This document shows positions 1 through 8,065 of a stretch of 64,000 nt of DNA, in pieces. Position 1 is the first letter of the stretch; every line of letters begins with the position of its first letter. The DNA is taken from the NCBI GenBank assembly GCA_964291485.2, contig OZ220224.1, positions 2,046,001-2,110,000 of the forward strand, read 5' to 3'. A program made the position numbers and the translations under genes. Origin of the DNA: Kistimonas sp964291485. GTDB taxonomy: Bacteria; Pseudomonadota; Gammaproteobacteria; Pseudomonadales; Endozoicomonadaceae. The notes under the pieces are model-generated. The model saw only the letters and a list, made by a program, of their open reading frames with translations. It was not told where the DNA came from and made no database searches.

Positions 1-1731
1 GGGCAGAGGTCGTTCGGCGCTGTCGTCGTAACCGGTGGTAAAGCGGACGCGATTGAGACAGATGCGTGCCATCGTAGGCTTGAAAAGGTCCAGATCGTCA
101 AAGCGAGGGGCCAGCTCCGGCTGGCTTGCCATGTAACCCAGCAGACAGCGTGCAAGCATCTGGTAGAACGTCGTTTCCGGGAAACCGGATTCGGCCATGA
201 CGGTGGAAATAAACCGGAGTACGGTGATGAAATGTCCGGTTTGCAGATCATGAATCAGGTAATGTGCCGGTAGACGTGTCGTGGCTTCACGAACAAATGT
301 GGGCAAGGTGTCCAGTTCCGGCCAGGGTTGATCAATGAGTCGCAGGTCTCCCTGGAAGTCCTTGAGAGCGACCCGTTCCGGTTGGTTGTTTTTCAGCACT
401 AAGGTGACATTCTGACCATGTGCCACCAGTCCCACGCCATACTTGCAGAGCAGGTGGTAAAGGGGAATGACGACCCGGTCGAACAGCTGCGCCAGCCAGG
501 TCTCCGCGCCTATACCGGCGCGGTCAATGTATTCATTAATCAGAGGCCTTCCGCAGCCGTCTTTCTGAAACAGGGTGGCGATCAGAATGGCTGTTTCATC
601 TTCATCGGTGTGGCTGTGCACGCTGTCGCGCCAGATACATCCCAGCATTTCGTGAAAGCGGTAGGGGCCATCCGGAACCTGTTCATGATGTGGGTGGGGA
701 TACATCATCCCGGCCGGTTCTTCCAGCACAATGCACCGTCGTTCAGCGAGTACCGGATCGTGCCGGGCAACGTCGGCGAGCCAGGATGAAAGGGCTGGCC
801 CCGCCATAATGTAGCGTCCCGGAATCCCCCGGTAACAGGAGGTATTGAGTATTGTCAGTGGCAGCTTGATATTCAGGGCAGACGGTCGGCGCCGGTTTGA
901 TAGCGTTCGCAGTGACTGCTGCGGCAGCATGGGATCCCCGAACGGGCCAAGATAGCGGATCCTCCCGGCTGCGATTTCACCGGCAAACTGGTTCACCAGC
1001 TTGTTGTGCCATTGCCAGGGATGCACCGGTACTAACAGATAGTCATCCGTATCGACTGAAAGTGCATCGCATGCCTGAAAAAGTCGCTGCTTTTCTTCAG
1101 CGTCTAGTACGGCATCAAGGAGCTGCTCTTCAGACAGCGTCTCCGTGATGGATAGATGACAGGCCGTGCGTTTGAGCGCCAGCCACTCCAGCTGAATATT
1201 GGGGCGGTATTCCGTTGCATAGTCCTGGTAGTCGTTCATGCCCCAGCCCATGCGGCCTTTGCTGACGGTCACTTTGGGGTGTCCATCCAGCAGGCACTGA
1301 AGTTCATCATCTGGAAAGGTGATCATGTCCGCCGCTCGCAGGTGCTGATAATTTTTCAGAACACGAAGATCCGCCATCAGGGTGTTACTGAGCTCTTCGA
1401 GCAGATTGCACAGTGTTGCCGGTGTCATCCCGAGTGTTTCCCGGGCGTCTATAAAAAACTGGGCGGCCTCGAGGTTAGCCGTGATTTCCGGCAGACGGTA
1501 AACGCTGGACGGATCCGGGACGAGCTGTTGCCAGATGTTGCGCCATGCACTGAAGCGATATTCGACATTGTTTGGCAATACCAGCCGGTAGTCATCGTCA
1601 GTGATTTTCTCCGGATGAATGGCTTCCTCCCAACTCAGTTCGCCCAGTGTCTTGGCCAGCAGTCGGCGGTTGGCGGTATGCCAGAGTGGGGTATTGGCGG
1701 CATCCGGCTGTGTCGGAGCGGTTACAGTCAC
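1..1731 (-). CDS. iucC: Aerobactin synthetase IucC-like NIS synthetase (3' end outside window)
   Basis: NRPS-independent siderophore synthetase that would join the second acyl-hydroxylysine-type arm to the citrate half-product in the cytoplasm. The frame is open from the GTG at 1731 to base 1 with no stop (577 codons), so only a few C-terminal residues should be missing compared with about 580 in the family. Visible family motifs are PVHPWQW (around 1000-1020), LLCKYGVGLVAHGQNVT (around 400-450) and ALKDFQGDLRL (around 325-365), which form the ATP/citrate site of IucA/IucC enzymes. The GTG start overlaps the stop of the upstream acetyltransferase by four bases (GTGA), so translation is probably coupled. 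Gene order A-B-C matches iucABCD, and the lysine monooxygenase iucD would be expected just left of the window. Schizokinen-type citrate siderophores are an alternative product. Confidence 0.9.
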   Translation of the reverse strand, partial: MTVTAPTQPDAANTPLWHTANRRLLAKTLGELSWEEAIHPEKITDDDYRLVLPNNVEYRFSAWRNIWQQLVPDPSSVYRLPEITANLEAAQFFIDARETLGMTPATLCNLLEELSNTLMADLRVLKNYQHLRAADMITFPDDELQCLLDGHPKVTVSKGRMGWGMNDYQDYATEYRPNIQLEWLALKRTACHLSITETLSEEQLLDAVLDAEEKQRLFQACDALSVDTDDYLLVPVHPWQWHNKLVNQFAGEIAAGRIRYLGPFGDPMLPQQSLRTLSNRRRPSALNIKLPLTILNTSCYRGIPGRYIMAGPALSSWLADVARHDPVLAERRCIVLEEPAGMMYPHPHHEQVPDGPYRFHEMLGCIWRDSVHSHTDEDETAILIATLFQKDGCGRPLINEYIDRAGIGAETWLAQLFDRVVIPLYHLLCKYGVGLVAHGQNVTLVLKNNQPERVALKDFQGDLRLIDQPWPELDTLPTFVREATTRLPAHYLIHDLQTGHFITVLRFISTVMAESGFPETTFYQMLARCLLGYMASQPELAPRFDDLDLFKPTMARICLNRVRFTTGYDDSAERPLP

Positions 1732-2756
1732 AGGGCAACCTCCTGGAAGAACCGGGCACGGTCACAGTCAACCAGTGCGGAACGTTTGTGAGGAAAGTCA
1801 AAGGTTTTGACACACTGCCATCCACTGGGCTCCAGGAGTTTAAGCAGGCGACGGTTGTCGTGCCGTGGTTCACCCACCAGTCGTCGTGTTCGTGGATAAT
1901 CAAGGAACAGGAAGTGGGTGATTGAGCGGGACCAGCAGCCAGAGTAGCGTTCACCCAGGAACCGTGGATTGCCAACCAGCAGGTGGAAGCCACGGTCCCA
2001 TGGAGTGCAGTCATAGTAGGGGGCAATACGGTCTTCCATGGCCCAGTAGATTTCGAAATAGCCAAAAGGCTCGCCATCGAAACTGCCGATCACCGGCCAG
2101 GTGCGGGAATCGGCCAGTCCGGCTTCCAGGTAATCCCGCAGTTCATCCGCTGACTGCGCCATTTCCCAGAATTCGGCCACACGGGGTTGATTCATCCAGT
2201 CGTGAAATCGCTCAAGATCAGTGTCTGGATCAATGGTGCGAAAGCTGATGTGGGTATCGCTTTGGTAGTCGTAGCGCTCATACAGTACGCCCGACGGTTG
2301 CGGTGCTCGCACCGGGTGATCCACATTGTTTTTGTCAGAGGTCCAGTTTTCATACCAGGTGGTTTGTTGGCCTTGTCTGTGCCACAGGAACCGACTCTGA
2401 AAAAAAGCCGGGCGGCTGACAAAATGGTTGTCTTCACGCGTTGGGTCTGTCGCTGGTAAGGCAATATCAAACCCGCAATGTTCAAGATGAGGCAATAGTT
2501 CGGCGGCCACACCAATGGTGTCCAGCAGGGGATTGCGCGCAAACAGGTATTCCATGGCTGCAGCGGCCAGCGCCGGATTCAGCGGGCTTGGCAGGTCGGA
2601 TGGCGTGGCGGCCGAGAGTGTGACGTGCGGATTTTCCTGAATAGTGAACAGCAACGACTGCGTTTCATCCTCAACCGAAAACAGCTTGGAGGTGAGGAGT
2701 TTCAGGAAAATCTGGCCATTCTGTCCGGGCAGTGTGATGGTTGCGGTATCGTTCAT
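1728..2756 (-). CDS. iucB: IucB-like N6-hydroxylysine (hydroxamate) O-acetyltransferase
   Basis: GNAT-family acetyltransferase of 342 residues that would acetylate the N-hydroxylated diamine before its condensation with citrate. The C-terminal half (about residue 155 onward) carries the IucB/AlcB/RhbD signature: a stretch around FHDWMNQPRVAEFW, then GEPFGYFEIYWAMEDRIAPYY, GFHLLVGNPRFLG and EPRHDNRRLLKLLE, the conserved acetyl-CoA-binding core of this subfamily. The N-terminal about 130 residues are the variable domain typical of IucB. The ATG shares one base with the iucA stop codon, and the 3' end overlaps iucC by four bases, so the three genes form a tightly coupled leftward operon. The exact hydroxylamine substrate (hydroxylysine or hydroxydiaminopropane) cannot be read from the sequence. 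Confidence 0.88.
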   Translation of the reverse strand: MNDTATITLPGQNGQIFLKLLTSKLFSVEDETQSLLFTIQENPHVTLSAATPSDLPSPLNPALAAAAMEYLFARNPLLDTIGVAAELLPHLEHCGFDIALPATDPTREDNHFVSRPAFFQSRFLWHRQGQQTTWYENWTSDKNNVDHPVRAPQPSGVLYERYDYQSDTHISFRTIDPDTDLERFHDWMNQPRVAEFWEMAQSADELRDYLEAGLADSRTWPVIGSFDGEPFGYFEIYWAMEDRIAPYYDCTPWDRGFHLLVGNPRFLGERYSGCWSRSITHFLFLDYPRTRRLVGEPRHDNRRLLKLLEPSGWQCVKTFDFPHKRSALVDCDRARFFQEVAL

Positions 2757-4549
2757 CAGCGTGTCCTTTCAATGTGATGCAGCGGATTTTTGAGGGTGTG
2801 GTAGATCGCCAGTGGATCCTCCAGCGTGTTTTCGTTGATCTGCCTGAAACTGCAGAAAAAATTACCCTTCGACCACAGCCTGGGGCTGTCGAGCATGTAA
2901 TCCAGACAGCCGGTGTCCTGGCGATCGCCCTGGCGAAGGTGTTCAAGGTAATCGCGCAGTTGTTGCAGCAGGGGGGCTTCCGGGATGACACCACTGCTGC
3001 CTAAAGCACTGATGACACCAAAGGTGCTGTTGATCAGCAGGTAATAGGTAAAGAGGCGGTATCCCAACGTATCATCGACGTGGTGTTCAGCGCTGTGATC
3101 AATGCCGGGGAGATCTTCTTTCAGCAGCATTCTGGCCGTCTGGCTGTAGCCGGTACCCTGGCAGTCCCGGAAATACACCTTGTCAGGTAAGCCGTCTTTC
3201 AAGGTTATGAGCAGGTTTTGCTGGTGAGCACCAAACAACAGGCCATAATCGGCCTGGGCCAGGATCAGTGGTTTGAATACACGATCCAGGTAACGGTTGA
3301 ACCAGATGCAGGCAATCTGGTTTGGGGTTTGATGCTGTTTTTCTGCCAGATTGAGAATCACGTTGACCAGCTGGCAATGACCCGTTGGATTGTCCTGGGT
3401 TAGCGTGGCCAACAGTTCTGTTGTGTCACTCGCTTTGTCGGTAAAGGGATTTTCCCTGAGCACGATCATGGTTTCTGGCAGGGCCTTGCCGTTGGCTCCC
3501 CGGATTGCGGCATGGGCGGGTTCTGTGAGGATATGGAAATCCGGAAAACGTTCACGCAATGCCTGTCCGGTGTGGCTGTGGTATTTGACCTGATGGATTT
3601 CCCTTCCCCGAATCACTTCTTTTGGCAACAGATGACGCAGGGAATTCGTCAGACGCACGCTGAGTGAGTACTTGATCATGAAGGAGGCGTGACGACCGTA
3701 AACCGACCGGACCGACGAGGTGGCGCGCCAGTCACTGCCTGTTTTCCCCAGGTCAATCAGTCGACCCTCCCGGATCAATATCTTGATATGGGGATTTTCC
3801 AGCCATTGTTGAACCTGCCAGGGATGGGCAGGCAGCAGGGTGTGGGTATCAGGGATATCATGATAAAAGCCTGAAGGCAGTGCACGGTCTTCATCTGCAA
3901 GCCGCCGGGTCAGCCTCTTAAACGACAGCGAATGTGCACTTTCTGCGACCAGATCGTCGTCATGTATCGCCAGCCAGTGTAGCGGGAATGCCCGGCCGGA
4001 TTCCGGCAGGTATTGTCGTTCTTCGGTTGTGCTGAACTGGTCCCGGCTTTTGGGGGATGGATGCACTGCGTGGCCGGCAAACAGTGCCTGTTCAGAGGCC
4101 TCAAAGCCTAGCGGTTTAGCCAGGAGTTGCTGCAGGGATTCCGGCCTTGAAACCAGCATCTCTGCGATATTGGTCACACTGGTTTTTACCTTTTCTACAA
4201 AGCGTCGGCGTTGTGTTTCATCCACCTTCCCGAGAATCTGCTCTTCCCGTGATAACAGGCTGACCAGTGTGGTAAAGGCGACCGGTTCGGGCTGCGGTTG
4301 ACTGGTTTGGTTGATCAGCAGCGGTGAGCGGAACCGGTGTCGTCCTGCTGTTGAATAATGATCCAGGCACAGGAACGCGGTTTTGCCTGAGTGGGTTAAG
4401 GGAAGCGGTATGACACAACAGGCATCCGGATCTATGCGGGCAGCAGCCTGTGGATCGAGAGGGCGCCATGCCTGCCACTCCCGTAACAGGGCATTAAAAA
4501 AACTGCCGATAGCCAGTGCCTGGGCATGGGATTCATGCAATGCCTGCAT
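2756..4549 (-). CDS. iucA: Aerobactin synthetase IucA-like NIS synthetase
   Basis: First NIS synthetase of the operon, 597 residues (family 570-600), expected to activate citrate by adenylation and condense it with the first N-acetyl-N-hydroxy amine. Motifs seen: GHAVHPSPKSR near residue 160 (ATP-phosphate binding), LLPAHPWQVQQW near 240, FGAHQQNLLI and VYFRDCQGTGY in the C-terminal palm. I chose the ATG at 4549 because GGAG lies about ten bases upstream and the protein begins like relatives. A longer reading to 4816 would run through the Fur box and into the divergent transporter gene, so it is rejected. Transcription should start in the 4550-4647 gap, which holds a Fur-box palindrome. Confidence 0.9.
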   Translation of the reverse strand: MQALHESHAQALAIGSFFNALLREWQAWRPLDPQAAARIDPDACCVIPLPLTHSGKTAFLCLDHYSTAGRHRFRSPLLINQTSQPQPEPVAFTTLVSLLSREEQILGKVDETQRRRFVEKVKTSVTNIAEMLVSRPESLQQLLAKPLGFEASEQALFAGHAVHPSPKSRDQFSTTEERQYLPESGRAFPLHWLAIHDDDLVAESAHSLSFKRLTRRLADEDRALPSGFYHDIPDTHTLLPAHPWQVQQWLENPHIKILIREGRLIDLGKTGSDWRATSSVRSVYGRHASFMIKYSLSVRLTNSLRHLLPKEVIRGREIHQVKYHSHTGQALRERFPDFHILTEPAHAAIRGANGKALPETMIVLRENPFTDKASDTTELLATLTQDNPTGHCQLVNVILNLAEKQHQTPNQIACIWFNRYLDRVFKPLILAQADYGLLFGAHQQNLLITLKDGLPDKVYFRDCQGTGYSQTARMLLKEDLPGIDHSAEHHVDDTLGYRLFTYYLLINSTFGVISALGSSGVIPEAPLLQQLRDYLEHLRQGDRQDTGCLDYMLDSPRLWSKGNFFCSFRQINENTLEDPLAIYHTLKNPLHHIERTR

Positions 4550-4587
4550 CTGAGGGGAACTCCTGATTATTGTAATTCTTGCAATGC

Positions 4588-4607
4588 AAATGAGAAGCGT
4601 TATCATT
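4588..4607. promoter_or_regulatory. Fur box between iucA and the divergent MFS gene
   Basis: AAATGAGAAGCGTTATCATT is a near-consensus Fur operator (7-1-7 palindrome of the GATAATGATAATCATTATC type). It lies 39 bases upstream of the iucA start and about 40 bases upstream of the divergent transporter start, so one site can repress both promoters when iron is plentiful. The match is read by eye; binding is inferred. Confidence 0.82.
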
Positions 4608-4647
4608 AAAGCATTCCTATCACCCCCTGACAACAGTGACGTTGCCA

Positions 4648-5943
4648 ATGAATCATTTCTCAATTGCCACAGGAGTGGCTGGAGCTGGACGCCTGTCTGC
4701 GGTCTGTCTTCTCGGTATGGGGCAGACAACGTTGTTGATTTGTCTGCCGCTGTTGGTCGCAGAAACCGGTATTGGCTATGGGACGTTTGCGGCGCTGGTC
4801 GCGCTGGGAACTGCACTGTTTCTTGTGGCGGCGCCGCTGTGGGGGCGGATGAGTGATGTGGTTGGACGTCGACCGGTTGTTCTGGTGGGCATCCTAGGGT
4901 TTCTATTCAGTCATGCGCTGATGGTGGCGGTTTTCTATGGGCTGACACAGCAACTTATACAGGACTCGACTGCCGTTGGTCTGCTTGTGGTTGCCAGGCT
5001 GATATATGGGTTGACGGTCGCAGGGTTATATCCGGCCGTGCAGGCCTGGGTGCTCGATGAAACGGCGCAGGAAAACCGCAGTCGCGCGCTCAGCCGTATT
5101 ACCGCAGCCATCAGCCTGGGGCGTCTTACCGGTCCCTTATTACCATTGTTGTTGATTTCCTCGGGGGTATTGCAGCCTTTTGTCGCATTAATTGGCTTAT
5201 CGCTCATTCCGTTATTCTTGTTGGTGTTTGGTCAGGGCAGGGAGCCTGTGGTTTCGGCACCAGCTACTTCTGACACCTTAGCGTTTCGTTCATTGAGTCA
5301 GGCGGTCTGGCCCATGCTGTTGCTGGCCTGTTGGGTGACCACCGCCTTTGGGCAGTTGCAGTACCTGATTGGCCCCCTGGTGCAGGTGCGTTTGCAGTTT
5401 TCACCACAGCAGGCGACCGAATTGCTTGCTGAGCTGATGGTGATGGCAGCGATCAGCACGTTGCTGACCCATCTGTTGATCATCCGGTGGGTGAGTCGCC
5501 GTCAGCTGCTTTCGATGCGTGCCGGCAGCACACTGTTGTTAAGCGGGTGCATGGTGCTGATTATGGCTGAAAACATCCCCGCTTATATTGCCGGTGTGGC
5601 CATTGCTGCAGCCTCTGTCACGCTTCTGACTCCTGCTTACATGGGGGCGGCGGCTCAAGAGGCAGGTTCCCGACAGGGGACGCTTACCGGAACATTCAGT
5701 GCGATTCACACCCTCGGTTATTCCCTTGGCGCGGTGCTTGCGGGGTTATCTCTGGTCAGGGGTGTGGATCTGTCACTCTTAATGACAGGACTCATAGCCC
5801 TGATGGCTTTCATTACCACTTTTTTTTACTGGGCGGTTCCGGCAAGTCGCTTGTTGGTCCCGAACAGATGCAATAGCAGGAGAGGTAAACGCTGTGAAAC
5901 CGATTCAGATGATGGGGTGGCCCATAGTCAGTCTGCAATTTAA
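4648..5943 (+). CDS. MFS transporter, probable siderophore exporter
   Basis: Major facilitator protein of about 431 residues with around 12 hydrophobic segments. The loop 2-3 motif GRMSDVVGRRPVV (G-x3-D-x2-GRR) is clear near residue 70, and a related pattern (GLTVAGLYPAVQAWV) follows. It is divergent from iucA, shares the Fur-box region and is followed by importer genes, which suggests export of the newly made siderophore across the inner membrane, as proposed for MFS proteins in vibrioferrin and other NIS clusters. The ATG at 4648 is preferred; an in-frame GTG at 4636 is possible, and neither has a strong ribosome site. The 3' end overlaps the next small gene by 50 bases. The substrate is inferred from context only. 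Confidence 0.85.
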   Translation: MNHFSIATGVAGAGRLSAVCLLGMGQTTLLICLPLLVAETGIGYGTFAALVALGTALFLVAAPLWGRMSDVVGRRPVVLVGILGFLFSHALMVAVFYGLTQQLIQDSTAVGLLVVARLIYGLTVAGLYPAVQAWVLDETAQENRSRALSRITAAISLGRLTGPLLPLLLISSGVLQPFVALIGLSLIPLFLLVFGQGREPVVSAPATSDTLAFRSLSQAVWPMLLLACWVTTAFGQLQYLIGPLVQVRLQFSPQQATELLAELMVMAAISTLLTHLLIIRWVSRRQLLSMRAGSTLLLSGCMVLIMAENIPAYIAGVAIAAASVTLLTPAYMGAAAQEAGSRQGTLTGTFSAIHTLGYSLGAVLAGLSLVRGVDLSLLMTGLIALMAFITTFFYWAVPASRLLVPNRCNSRRGKRCETDSDDGVAHSQSAI

Positions 5944-6277
5944 CCGTAAGGCAACAGATCAGGACGCTGACGAATGGCTGCATGACCTGTCCGTGCTGTT
6001 GGCACGCAAGAAGCCCTTTACGATCATTGTTCAGGCACGACCTGACAGTCAGTTATCACCTGACTCACGCAAGGCGATGGGGCTCTGGTTTCGCCAGCAC
6101 CGGGGTCTCATGGAACGTTACTGTAAAGGGGTGGTGCGGCTGGTGGTATCTGAGCAGGAAGGTGAACAGGTTGTCAGCAACAACATGAAAAAAGCCATGC
6201 CGTTCCCGATGGTAGCACTCACGGATTATGACAAGGCCAGGGATTGGGCCATTCGTCATTTGCATGAAACGCTGTGA
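5894..6277 (+). CDS. Small conserved-looking protein in siderophore operon, function unknown
   Basis: A 127-residue soluble protein starting at GTG 5894, with AGGAGAGG about nine bases upstream. It begins inside the last 50 bases of the MFS gene in another frame. The ribosome site, the overlap and the similar base composition argue for a real gene. No signal peptide or membrane helix is seen. The pattern is a short beta strand (IVSLQF), a helix with many acidic residues, a strand (FTIIVQARPD), then helices ending DKARDWAIRHLHE. This resembles small alpha/beta SpoIIAA/STAS-like proteins, but I do not recognise the family with confidence. Its place between exporter and importer genes suggests an accessory role in siderophore traffic or its control. 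Confidence 0.7.
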   Translation: MKPIQMMGWPIVSLQFNRKATDQDADEWLHDLSVLLARKKPFTIIVQARPDSQLSPDSRKAMGLWFRQHRGLMERYCKGVVRLVVSEQEGEQVVSNNMKKAMPFPMVALTDYDKARDWAIRHLHETL

Positions 6278-6294
6278 GTAATCGTTGATTTTGC

Positions 6295-6316
6295 AAATAC
6301 GAATCAATAACATTCG
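6295..6316. promoter_or_regulatory. Probable Fur box upstream of the ABC importer operon
   Basis: The 22 bases AAATACGAATC + AATAACATTCG (6295-6316) match the extended Fur operator AAATGAGAATC/GTTATCATTCG at 17 of 22 positions by eye. They lie 35-56 bases upstream of the ATPase gene. The match is weaker than at 4588, but the position fits an iron-repressed promoter for the importer genes. Confidence 0.6.
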
Positions 6317-6350
6317 CGACCAATAACAACAATGCCAGTTCCTCAGTATC

Positions 6351-7151
6351 ATGAATCAGTCGTCTTTCGAGCTTGACAGGGTGACCGTCCGCACCGGCGG
6401 TAAAACCTTGTTGCACAACCTGTCGCTGGCGATTCCTCCGGGTAAGATCACCGCCATTATCGGACCGAATGGCTCTGGAAAGAGTTCCTTGTTGAAACTG
6501 CTGGCCGGGTTGCTGGTACCTGATCAGGGACAGTTAATCTTGAATGGTAAGTCACTCTCGACTTATTCCCGACGGGCGCTGTCTCGTGAGCTGGCGCTGT
6601 TGCCACAGTATTCACCGGTTCCCCTTGGCATGACCATTGTCGATCTCGTTGCCTGTGGCCGCCATCCCTGGGCGGGGCCATTTGGGCGATTGAAGCCATC
6701 TGATCATCAGGTGATAGACGCGGCACTGGCACGGGTCGGTTTGACGGAGCGTGCAGGTCAGCTGGTAGACCGGCTATCGGGCGGGGAGATGCAGCGGGTC
6801 TGGCTTGCCATGGTGCTCGCCCAGTCGACCGGTATTCTGCTGCTGGATGAGCCGACCTCCTGGCTGGATATCGCCCATCAGTTACGCTTGCTGGAGATCG
6901 TCAGAACCCTGAATCGTGAACGTGACGTCACGATTGTCTGGGTCTTGCATGATCTGAACCAGGCGATGCAATACAGCGATCACATGGTGGTGGTTGATCA
7001 GGGGCGTATTGTCCGTAGCGGTGCGGCAAATGCGGTGCTGGATAAGACAATATTGCGGGCCGTGTTTGAGGTTGAGTGTCGCCAGGTCGCGTTGTCAGAA
7101 AACGATGGGGATGTCTTGTTTGTGCCTCAGTCCTCAGGAGTCCCGGCGTGA
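6351..7151 (+). CDS. Ferric-siderophore ABC transporter ATP-binding protein (FhuC/FecE family)
   Basis: 266-residue ATPase that would power uptake of the ferric siderophore from the periplasm. All motifs are intact: Walker A GPNGSGKSS near residue 40, Q-loop region LLPQYSP, signature LSGGEMQR near 144, Walker B ILLLDEPTSWLD near 165 and the switch histidine in VLHDLNQAMQYSDH. The order ATPase, binding protein, permease, then an IutA-like receptor recalls the vatCDB/matCDB-iutA loci of vibrios that import ferric aerobactin. The stop overlaps the next start by four bases (GTGA). Unlike its two downstream partners, this gene has no internal stop. Confidence 0.9.
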   Translation: MNQSSFELDRVTVRTGGKTLLHNLSLAIPPGKITAIIGPNGSGKSSLLKLLAGLLVPDQGQLILNGKSLSTYSRRALSRELALLPQYSPVPLGMTIVDLVACGRHPWAGPFGRLKPSDHQVIDAALARVGLTERAGQLVDRLSGGEMQRVWLAMVLAQSTGILLLDEPTSWLDIAHQLRLLEIVRTLNRERDVTIVWVLHDLNQAMQYSDHMVVVDQGRIVRSGAANAVLDKTILRAVFEVECRQVALSENDGDVLFVPQSSGVPA

Positions 7152-8065
7152 AACGACTTCGATTGCTGATGGGACTGACACTGATCCTCTCCCCTGGTAT
7201 ACAGGGAGCTGTTATCCAGCATGATGCTGGCCATTTGATCCTTGACCATTCTCCCCGGCGAATTGCTGCACTCAACTGGACGCAGGCGGAAATGTTGCTC
7301 TCGCTGGGTATCTCGCCTGTTGGTGTCACATCGGTACAGGGGTATCGACAGTGGTAGTCAGATTATCCGCCATTACCTGACCAGGTGGTTGAACTGGGGC
7401 ATCGTGCAGAACCCAGCCTGGAAGCCATTGCCCATCTGCAGCCGGATCTGATCCTGGGATACAACTGGCGGCATACCCGGTTGTTGCCGGTACTTGAAAC
7501 GATTGCACCAACGGCCCTGTTTCGCCAGTACCCGACACCAACGGATCCACGAGATTACCTGGCGCGTATGCAAACCACGTTTCGTACGGTTGGCGAGATA
7601 GTGGGGCGCCAGAAGCAGACCGAAGCAAAATTAACCGCATTGGCGAATGCATTGACAGATGCCCGTGCACGTATTCAGCAGGCTGGACGCACCGGCGAAA
7701 CGGTCATTGTCGGCAAGTTTGTTGGTATGGGACTTGGATTGCGGGTTTATGGTGAAGCGTCGTTGGCAGGCTCATTATTGCGTGAGGTCGGGCTGCAGAG
7801 TGTACCGCTGACACCGTTGCCTGGAAGGGATTTTACCCATCTCGATCTGCTCAAGCTGGCAGCACTTGGCGATGTCAGCCTGATACTGTTGGGCGATATC
7901 CCGCAGGAAGCCCATGGCATGACACATTCGCCGGTCTGGCAACAGCTGCCGGCAGTGCGTGATGATCGGTTGTACCGTGCACCCAATCTGTGGAGTTTTG
8001 GCGGCCCTGATTCTGCCATCCGAATGCTCCATGTATTCACTGCTCAGCTGGCGCCGGAGGGGTAA
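7148..8065 (+). pseudogene. Ferric-siderophore periplasmic binding protein (FhuD-like), interrupted by in-frame TAG
   Basis: Substrate-binding protein of the importer. Reading from GTG 7148 gives a signal peptide (VKRLRLLMGLTLILSPGIQG), then the mature start with HSPRRIAALNWTQAEMLLSLGI. A TAG stop at 7355-7357 (codon 70) follows YRQW. Translation resumes in the same frame with SDYPPLPDQVVELGHR and runs to the TAA at 8063-8065. The join matches the family at exactly this place (relatives read Y-x-x-W-then-acidic/Pro-Val-x-x-LG), so this is a single nonsense codon, not a frameshift. CAG to TAG is one simple origin. Without readthrough the product is a 69-residue stub, and a restart at 7385 would lack the signal peptide. 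A sequencing error is possible. Confidence 0.85.

Noticed and set aside
1156..1791. Long plus-strand open frame opposite iucC
   Set aside because: It is a shadow of the well-supported iucC reading frame on the minus strand.
4550..4816. N-terminal extension of iucA to 4816
   Set aside because: It would run through the Fur box and overlap the divergent transporter gene. The start at 4549 has a ribosome site and gives the family length.
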